In this document: positions 1 to 8,400 of the stretch, piece by piece
Position numbering within the stretch: position 1 is the first letter of the stretch
Layout: each line of letters opens with the position of its first letter
Assembly: GCA_031553775.1 (NCBI GenBank)
Contig: JAVBLA010000025.1
Span: 1 to 64,000 of the forward strand
DNA length: 64,000 nucleotides
DNA from: JAISFI01 sp031553775
GTDB taxonomy: Bacteria; Bacteroidota; Bacteroidia; Bacteroidales; Azobacteroidaceae
Direction: 5' to 3'
Notes under the pieces: model-generated
Database searches by the model: none
What the model saw: the letters and a program-made list of their open reading frames with translations, nothing else
Told to the model about the DNA's origin: nothing
Made by a program: the position numbers and the translations under genes

Positions 1-67
1 TCTTGATGCCTTTCACGGCTTCGATGGCTACTCTTGCCTTAAATTCTGCTGAAAAATGTTTTCGCAT
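1..67 (-). CDS. IS3-family transposase OrfA, N-terminal fragment (runs off the window)
   Basis: The ATG is at 67-65 on the minus strand and 22 codons are visible, reading MRKHFSAEFKARVAIEAVKG and then IK. The phrase FSAEFKARVAIEAVKG is typical of the start of the helix-turn-helix OrfA of IS3-family elements, which binds the element ends and is normally fused to the OrfB integrase by -1 frameshifting. The rest of OrfA and OrfB lie to the left of the window. The identification rests on these residues and the adjacent IS3-like terminus. Confidence 0.7.
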   Translation of the reverse strand, partial: MRKHFSAEFKARVAIEAVKGIK

Positions 68-135
68 GACTGTAATTTTTTGTGTAAAGGTAATCTTTTT
101 TACACCTTAAACTACTGTCCTAAAAACGGGGTACA
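1..135 (-). mobile_element. Left-truncated end of an IS3-family insertion sequence
   Basis: The window opens inside an insertion sequence. On the minus strand it carries the first codons of an IS3-type OrfA. The terminus appears to lie at about position 135, where the minus strand begins TGTACCCCGTTTTTAGGACA; a TG...CA end with this layout is usual for IS3-family terminal inverted repeats. The other end and the target duplication are outside the window, so the boundary is inferred from one end only. It lies 39 bp before an antitoxin gene whose usual toxin partner is missing. Confidence 0.65.
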
Positions 136-174
136 TTATACTGGGGAGCACCAGGATAAACTCTGCACAAAAAG

Positions 175-471
175 ATGAAAACAAAAAAGGTAACAACATT
201 TGATGAATACTTGGATAATCAATATGGAGAAATAGGCACTTCCCAAAGAACGGATTTTGAAATAAAAGCCAAGGCATTTGCCATTGGAGAAATTATTAAG
301 GAAGAACGCCGTTTATTGCATTTAACACAAGAACAATTAGCAGAAAGAACAGGAACTAAAAAAAGTTTCATTTCTCGCATTGAAAATGGACATAGCGATA
401 TTCAATTATCAACTTTATATCGTTTGGTTGAATTAGGATTTGGGAAAAAAATCTCATTTTCAATTGGATAA
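175..471 (+). CDS. HigA-like antitoxin, XRE-family helix-turn-helix protein, orphan
   Basis: This 98-residue protein has an XRE-type helix-turn-helix in its C-terminal half (LTQEQLAERTGTKKSFISRI, then ENG), preceded by an acidic N-terminal segment typical of Bacteroidetes HigA-type antitoxins. Such proteins neutralise an upstream HigB/RelE-type mRNA interferase and repress the toxin-antitoxin promoter. Here no toxin gene is visible: the IS3 terminus lies 39 bp upstream. The ATG overlaps a TGA in another frame (ATGA at 175-178), which could be the last codons of a lost upstream gene, though the visible residues do not resemble a HigB tail. Family assignment is firm; current function as an antitoxin is uncertain without a toxin. 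Confidence 0.75.
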   Translation: MKTKKVTTFDEYLDNQYGEIGTSQRTDFEIKAKAFAIGEIIKEERRLLHLTQEQLAERTGTKKSFISRIENGHSDIQLSTLYRLVELGFGKKISFSIG

Positions 472-492
472 TTCTTTAAATTAAGACAAAGG

Positions 493-530
493 AAAAGCTA
501 CTCAAAAGGTGGCTTTTCTATTTTATTTTA
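493..530 (+). terminator. Rho-independent terminator after the HigA-like gene
   Basis: AAAAGCTAC at 493-501 pairs with GTGGCTTTT at 509-517 (one G-T wobble) around a 7-base loop and is followed by TATTTTATTTT. It lies 22 bp past the antitoxin stop codon and separates it from the convergent ABC gene. Confidence 0.7.
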
Positions 531-555
531 GGCAAAGTGCACCCTCTAAAAAAAA

Positions 556-1221
556 TCATACATTCTTCTCATAATACCCAAACGGAATCAATTCTTCCGG
601 ATCCTTTATATCTTTCAAATAACAATTATTCAATAGCATAATACGATTCACACATTTATGAACCTCCCGAAAATTATGGTCTGTAAGTATAATTCCTTTG
701 GTTTGTGAGGCGATTTCTATTTGCTCTCTGACTGATTCTGCAACAATGGGAGAGAGCCCGTTAAAAGGTTCATCTAAAAGAATAAATGGAACATTACACC
801 ACAGAATGAGTTTGATCTCCATATAACGGCGTTCCCCACCTGATAAATCCCTTACTCTTGAATGTCTGATTTTAAAAAGATGTCTGTCTCCGAAAAATGT
901 TTTTCTAAGCTCTTTGGGCAGGTAGATTTCTGCGATTTTAGTCAGGGAAAGTTCAGGAAGCAAAAATCCATCTTGTGGAAGATAAACCAGTAAACCGGAG
1001 CGAAAAGCTGCATGCTTTTGTATTTTCCCATTGATACGGATAAAACTCCGGTCACCTTTTAATGATCCGAATATAATTTTCAGCAATGTGGATTTTCCAG
1101 TACCATTTCTTCCAAATAATCCAATAACATCGCCAGGTACGCATGATAGGTATATATCTGCAAGAACTGTTTTATCGCCAAACATTTTAATTACACTGTC
1201 AACTTCAAGAAGTTTCTGCAT
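556..1221 (-). CDS. ABC transporter ATP-binding protein
   Basis: This 221-residue protein is a single ABC ATPase domain that would energise a transporter or related membrane process. The Walker A is GRNGTGKS near residue 38, the Q-loop glutamine is in YLPQDG, the signature is LSGGERR near residue 125, Walker B is FILLDEP, and the H-loop histidine is in TDHN. All catalytic motifs look intact. Its start overlaps the end of the upstream gene (1191-1541), which encodes a very small membrane protein, so the two are probably one transcription unit and translationally coupled. No full-size permease is next to it. The substrate cannot be told; the compact domain resembles LptB and branched-chain-type ATPases. 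Confidence 0.85.
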   Translation of the reverse strand: MQKLLEVDSVIKMFGDKTVLADIYLSCVPGDVIGLFGRNGTGKSTLLKIIFGSLKGDRSFIRINGKIQKHAAFRSGLLVYLPQDGFLLPELSLTKIAEIYLPKELRKTFFGDRHLFKIRHSRVRDLSGGERRYMEIKLILWCNVPFILLDEPFNGLSPIVAESVREQIEIASQTKGIILTDHNFREVHKCVNRIMLLNNCYLKDIKDPEELIPFGYYEKNV

Positions 1222-1541
1222 AAATAAATCATGATATTAAAAACAAAATAAAACGAAAAAGAAAGAAGAATGGAAACAATCCATAATTCAATCTTTGTGA
1301 TTCCCTGATTATAATAAAAATAATATCGCTTTTTTTTCGCGATCTCTTCTATCAGTAAAATAAAAATTAGCCCTAAAGGTATGTATGATAAAAAGTGATT
1401 GATTATATGTATAATCGATAACCTGGAATCTAACCCCAACACAGTTAATAGACCAAATAAAAATCCTGTGGCACAAGATGAAATGATCTTGCTTTTAAAG
1501 AACACGAAATGAAATTTACTTCTGACCCTGATAGGATTCAT
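1191..1541 (-). CDS. Small multi-pass membrane protein, possible ABC partner
   Basis: This 116-residue hydrophobic protein has three or four predicted membrane segments, around residues 18-40, 46-65 and 85-110, separated by short basic loops. It overlaps the start of the downstream ABC ATPase by 31 bp, which suggests coupled translation and a shared function. It is much shorter than a normal ABC-2-type permease (about 220-260 residues) and I do not recognise a family. It could be a minimal membrane anchor for the ATPase or a worn-down permease; no frame continuing a longer permease is evident upstream. Confidence 0.55.
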   Translation of the reverse strand: MNPIRVRSKFHFVFFKSKIISSCATGFLFGLLTVLGLDSRLSIIHIINHFLSYIPLGLIFILLIEEIAKKKRYYFYYNQGITKIELWIVSILLSFSFYFVFNIMIYLCRNFLKLTV

Positions 1542-2459
1542 ATAAGGGATAATTTTGTATCAAATATACGACAATATTGGAAAATCCCGGAAAGTAACCT
1601 GTATATTTTGTATTTTTACTTTTAGTATATGATAAAAAATAATTGTGAGACAGGCTCTTTAACTTTTAGCAGATATTGATGCATAAATACATTGATTATT
1701 AATCAATTATATAATAATCTGCCATTAAATAGAGATAATTATTTTGATTTAATTCAAATTATTTCACAATAAATAACATATTCAAATTAAACAAAAATAT
1801 AACATATTTGTTTATTACTACAGATTCAAAAAAACGACTAAATTTTTTGAAACATTAAACTAGACCAAAATAAATTAGCTAAACAAAACCTGATTAGTTA
1901 ATAGATAAACCAGATAAACTATTTTTTAGTGAACCAAACAAACTAAACAAAATGAATCGAAATCTTATTATCCTTGCAAAGTCACTTCTCCCATTATGTG
2001 CAGTCAGACAAGGTTTCAATCAAATTTCTTGTCAAGGCAAAGGGTTTATGTGTCTTACTTTCAAAAGCAATAAATCGGATATAATACCTCTTATTAACGG
2101 TTTTCCCTAAATTGTAAATGAATCTTTTATATATCTAGCAGCTATATAAGAATGTGAAATGGAATGCCAAAAGTTGTAAATTTACAACCGAAGGTAATTT
2201 TATTCCTATTCAAAGCAGATTATAATTAATTATATACCCCTTTCCGAAGTAATAAACCCTCCTTATTACAGGTCAAAAGTCCAACACCTCCTTTTTGTAA
2301 AAATAAGCTTTCTTGTTTGTGAAAACTAGAAGCTCAATTTATTTAGCCTATGTATGTGTGTAAATAAAAAGGAAGTGTGCGGATAAAACCCATACATGCA
2401 ATAACTAATTACAAAAACTACAGATGTATATAACTACAACTAAAATTAATTAAGAAAAA
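1542..2459. other. Long AT-rich intergenic region upstream of the giant gene
   Basis: About 918 bp with no convincing gene. It is very AT-rich, with many short TAAACAAA-like and AAACC-like strings between 1780 and 1950. One 52-codon open frame (1952-2110) exists but has no family resemblance. The region probably holds the promoter and a long 5' leader for the gene at 2460, but I could not assign a unique -7 box or a folded RNA element. Confidence 0.5.
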
Positions 2460-5400
2460 ATGAACAGCAATTATCCTCAACGTACAGAGAAGCGTATACT
2501 TCTTTTTTTTCTATGCCTGGCTGGATTGACCCTGCCGGTATCCGGATCTGATTTTTTGCCCCTTGGACCGACTACTGTTTCTACCCCGACACCTATGGAT
2601 GAAAATTTCATTGGAAATTACCGACCTTTTTCCAGCTCCGATCTTTTGTCGAATTCTATCGGGAATTTTTGGGATCTTTCCAATTCCAACCCACTATCGG
2701 CTGGTTGGACAAACGATGAAGAAAGTCCCATACTCACCTACGATCCGGACATCGAAGATGGAGATGCCCTGGGTACATTAGAAGGAGTCCCCGTTGAAAA
2801 TCCGGGAATACTGCCCCTGATCTTTTTAACCATCATTTATGTCATAATAAAAAGAAAAAAGAAGAAACAACTCTACATGAAACATTCATACGTATCACAG
2901 CAACATTTCAAAAAGAATGGCAACTTTCTTATTCATAGTTTTTTACGAATAAAAAACATGAGACATGCCGGACTGTTATGCATCCTCCTGCTATCCGGAT
3001 ACTCAGCTTTTGCTGCCGATTATTATTGGGTAGGCGGAACCGGAGGCTGGAGTGAATATTCCACTCATTGGGCTATATCCAGTGGTGGAAGTACATTTCA
3101 CACTGTCGCTCCTAAAGCGACCGATAATGTCTATTTTGATGACAATTCAGGATTGGTTGAAGGGAGTACTGTTACATTAAACGTGCATGCCGTTTGTAAG
3201 GATATGATTTGGAGCGGAACGGGAAGGCCGAGATTTGTCAGAAATTCAGCGAACCTGACTATTTCCGGATCACTAACATTACAACCTTCCATGTCGATGA
3301 CCGGATACGGAGTAATAACTTTTAACGGTTCTGGAAGTCATACGATTTCAATGGCAGATATTCCCCTTACATCCAATATTACATTCAACGGAACCGGAAG
3401 CTGGACGTTACTGGATGACTTGACATTGTCGAGTTACTACATAATGAACTTCACTAACGGGAATCTTAATTTCAATGGTCAAAATGTTAAGGTGAACACA
3501 TTCAGTAGTGCAGCAGGCAATACCACCCGGCAATTAAACATAGCTAACTCAACGATCGATGTAAATACATGGACTTATACCGGTGGAATAGTCTTAAATG
3601 CAGCCAATTCTGCAGGCTCTTTAATCCGGATAGCTACAAGCTTTACAGGAAAGAATGGAGATAAGTACGATGTAGTGGAAGCCGGGACAGGCACTTTGGC
3701 TTTTGGGGACTTCAATAAAATTATTATCAATAAAACCGGTGGAATCCTTAACGCAGCTATAGGTGGAATTATTAATACCGAAGTACTGGAATTTAAAGAT
3801 ACCGGAGGTTTTTTTATTTTTAACGGCAGCACGATAAACATAGCAAGCAGCCTCATCAAAACTCATACGGATTACTGTCTGCTCAAAGCAACTGCAGCTA
3901 CTCCCCAGCTTCAGGCAATACTCAATATGGGTAACGGATCTACGGTTAGTATGGATGCCGTAGGATTACAGAATATTGTCATTACCGGATCGACACCCTA
4001 CCCCATATCGAACGGAAACGATATGGGTGGAAACAGCGGTTGGCAGTTCAATGACCCGATCCCGACAGATATGAATACTTATTTTTGGAAAGGAGGAGAA
4101 CGAGACAAAGTGCTGGACAATGTCAACAACTGGGAATTGGGCTATCCGGGAAGTGGTATATCGCCAAGCGTTATTTTTAGCCAGTATAATGATATTTGTT
4201 TTCCTTTGGACATAAGTAATCCGGCTTCAATGACGTTGAAGATCGAGAATAGCAATAGCTTGAAGTTCAGAAATCTTACTTTTGATGCTTCAACTGCAAT
4301 AACACTCAATTGGAGTAGTAAAGTAATTACAGGAACGGGAACAGTTAATGTAAATAAAGGGAGTCTGACCTTGTCGGCCGGTACGATCACAACAGGAGAC
4401 CTGAATGTCTCGGTTGGCGCGGCTCTTACTGCAAATGCTGAGCTGTCAGTAAGTAATGCTACAATAGATGGTTCACTTTCTCATGGAAGTCTTCCATTCA
4501 AGGTACGGGAAGACATTCGTATCAGTGGAGTATGGAACCTCAGTTCTTCCAGTGTTACTGTTTCCGGAAATGTAAAAGTAAATGGCTATGGAGATGTAAA
4601 CCGTTCCAGTGTTACTAACCCTTCTTTTTATGTTACAGGCGATTTGATTACCTCTGATCATTCCACTGTCAGATTCTTGTCCGGAACTTATCCCTCTGTT
4701 AATATTTCCGGTAATGTGCTGATCGGTACAGGAACAAAACTACAGTGTGAATTTACGAATTCAAGCACTTACCGGATGAATTTTACTTTTGGAGGAAACC
4801 TGACTGTAAATGGTTCTGCAATAATGAAGCAAATAAATTGTTATTTCAAAAAAAATATCAATGCAAATGAAACCTTGGACTTTATAAATTGTAACATTTA
4901 CCTGCAGTCTGCTAATCCTTATATTTTTAACCTGGGAGCATCTATAAATAATCATATTACCGGAGGTGAACTTCGTTTTGATGCTGCTGCCGCCTATTCC
5001 GTGACTGAAGACTTTGTTTTGCCCTCAACAGATATTTACATCACCGCAAATAACGGTTCTTTTAGTACCAACGGACATAATATCAGGTGTAAAAATTTTC
5101 AAACCTCCAGCAAGACCGGACGTACACAGGATTTTTCGGGAACCACTTTTGAAGTACATTCTTTTATAGCTCTTTTAATCCGGGCAGGGGAAATTTTAAC
5201 TGACAATACCAACATCGTTTTCTGGGGACCGACCAAACATGTATTAAGCTTATCCGATACATATACTATTAATACAGTTACCTTTACTAATTCGGCATCT
5301 ATAGCTGCGGTGCATCCTGCTGGTCTGATTAATAAACTGATAAGCAGTGTCCCTGCTATAGAACTGACCACTACAGGCACCATCACCATAGGAGAACTTG

Positions 5401-8400
5401 AAATTTTGAAACCCTGCGATATTTTTTCTGCCACAAATCCCACAATCAAAGTGGAAAAAATTACGGGGCCTCAGGTCCCTCTTCCTTGTGAAGGAATCAG
5501 CATGTTGCGTTCTACAGGCAATATATTGACGTTGCAGAATACTGGTTCAAGCCAGATATCACTAAACAACCTGTATTGCAATCACGTTAATTTCACCGGG
5601 ACAGCCACTCCGACAGCATTTACATCTCCTGAAAATTTCAATTTAGGAGATTGTTCCGGTTCTATCACATGGACAGATGCCGTTCCTGAAATCCATATCG
5701 ATTATTATTGGATCGGTGGAGCAGGTAGTTGGTTCAATCCGTCACACTGGTCATTCACATCGGGCGGAGAGCCTGCCAACTGCCTGCCTACTGCTATCGA
5801 TAATGCCATATTTGATGAAAATTCTTTCTCTGCAGCCAATCAAACGGTAGAAATCGATACCGTACCAGCGCTGATCCATCATATTACCTGGAGTGATCCG
5901 CTTAAGGAAGGACGCCTGAATATACTTATATCACAAGCATTGAATATTTATGGTTCATCCGACTTTACCGGCTGTTACTATGCCGGTGGCTCCGGAAAGA
6001 TCTACTTTCTTGGTACCGGAAATGAAACAGTTACTTCCGGGGGATTGGTTTATACTTCTGTTCCTGTTTACTTCAATCATTCGGGAACTTATTCTTTGCA
6101 GGATGATTTGATTATATCCCAGTCTTATTCAACTATAAATGGTATATTTCATCAGTCCGGTACCTTGAACAGCAATGGCCACAAAATTCAGGCAAACATC
6201 TTCAAATCGGAATCAACACCTGCCACTTCCATAAGAAACCTGGATCTGTCCGGTTCTGAAATTACATTGAGTTCTAACAATAGCGGAAATCCGGATACTT
6301 ATAGTCATTGGACTTTATCATTGACAAACCTAAATACTTGCAATCTCTCAGGAACAACCATTAAGGCAAAGAATGTTATAACCAACGGAACCAGTGGACA
6401 AAGTATACAATACAACGATGTGATTGTTTATGGTAATATTGTTCAAACCGATGGACTTTCAGTAAGTTATAATAATCTATATTCAATGGCCGGAGGTAGT
6501 TTTGAATATGGATTTACAGCAAACAATTTGTTTCTGAAAGCCTATAATACATACACCTTTAAGGCGAATTCAACTACTGCTAATGAATATAAAATTTTGG
6601 GAACGTTCACTACCGATGCAACAGAATGTAATTGTAACGCGGATACTATCAGGACTGTTATCAAAGGGACTTCAGTGTCTTATCCTGCTAAAATAAATGT
6701 TGTCAATGCCCCGTTTGAACTAATCCGGGTCAATCCCCAGTATATTAATTGCACAGGACAAACAATGCATATTACAGACGGAGTCAATCTGGGAAATAAC
6801 ACCAATGTTGTTATCACAGAACGGGAAGCTCTTCCCGGTATTGATTTTTATTGGGTGGGAGATGCCGGTAAATGGAGCGATCCATCCCATTGGTCAATAG
6901 GAATTTCCGGAGGGGATCCTGCCGAAAATAATCCGTTCGGATGTATCCCTTCTCCATATGACAATGTATATTTTGATGGCAATTCATTTTCCGCAATGAA
7001 TAAAACAGTCACTCTTGATATAACCGGGTATTGCAGAAATATGACCTGGACTGCTGAAGCCGGGCAGAAAACGCCGTCATTTAACTCCACTTACAGTTAT
7101 TTGAATATTTATGGTTTCCTGGAATTAGTTGCCGGAATGAAAGATTTTTCTCCATATTGTCTATTTATGAAAGGGACAAGTCAGGTAAGGGGGACTCAAT
7201 ATATTCGTATGAATGGGTTTAGTAGTAGTATGAAAGTTCCCACTTATCTGTATTTTTCAGGAGAAGGAATTTATGATTTACTCGATGAATGTAGTGGATA
7301 TTTGTGTGGTTCCGGTGGCTTATATATTTCAAAAAACAGTTCGTTTTATTCTAATGAAAACACAATTAGAATAAATGGATGTCTTAGCATTGATGGAGCA
7401 AGTACTACTAGTCGGATAATCGACCTTTCCGGTTCATATATAACTGCAACTTATATGACTTGTACCTTGGATAATTATACCACTTTGGATATAAACGGGA
7501 GTAATATAAACATGAACAATACCAGTTCTGGTTATATTTCTTCATTTGTAATGAGTGAAAGTTGCATTTTTATTACAACAAACAGTATTATCTCTTCCGG
7601 TAATCCTATCGAGTTAAAGAACTCGACAAGCAAAAATTTTGCTTTCCACAATATAAAAATGACAGGAACAGGCAATGCTGCTAACTTAGGCAGGGCCTCG
7701 ACAACAATAGGCCCCTTCAGTTTCAACAAAGTAGAATTTACCGGTGCGCTCACATCTATTAATAGTGCTGCCACCTATACTATTGATAGCTTGGTTTATG
7801 CCCGCTCATCTTCCAATACGATTACTGCGGGAAGAAGAGTGGTGGTCAAAGAGTATTTATGGGCCCAGGGAACCCCCTGCGGATTCGTTGAACTCAAGTC
7901 ATCTTCCTCTGTACCCGCTGTGGTTAAAATAGAAAATTGCAATACGGTGATCGGTTTTGGTAAGCTAAGTAATATAACAGCAGATATCTCCTCCTGCAGC
8001 AATACCTACCCATTCACAGTAATCGGATACGACCAGGGAGGCAACACGAATGTTACTTTTGATTCTTCATTCGCATCAGCCACTCCGCTGGGTAAGGATA
8101 CCACCGTTGCCTGTAACACCTTGCCGTTTATCCAGACAACCGAAGGCTTCGGAGTCGGGGAAACCTATATTTGGACTTACCGGGCCAAACCTACTGATGC
8201 ATGGAAAGCCTACAAGACCGCCACACTGGAAAACGGAGGCGATACTATCCATGTCTATGATTCGGGTGATTATCAGTTGAATGTTAACTATGGCGGTGCC
8301 TGTAATCTGACGGGAGTTCGTCATTTCTCGATAGGTGCGGTAGTAGACGGACAGTTAAAAGCATGCCAGAACGATATCGTCGAACTATGGAGTGTAGGAA

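Noticed and set aside
1952..2110. 52-codon open frame upstream of the giant gene
   Set aside because: Short, no family resemblance, no promoter box in place, and an AT-rich context; probably chance.
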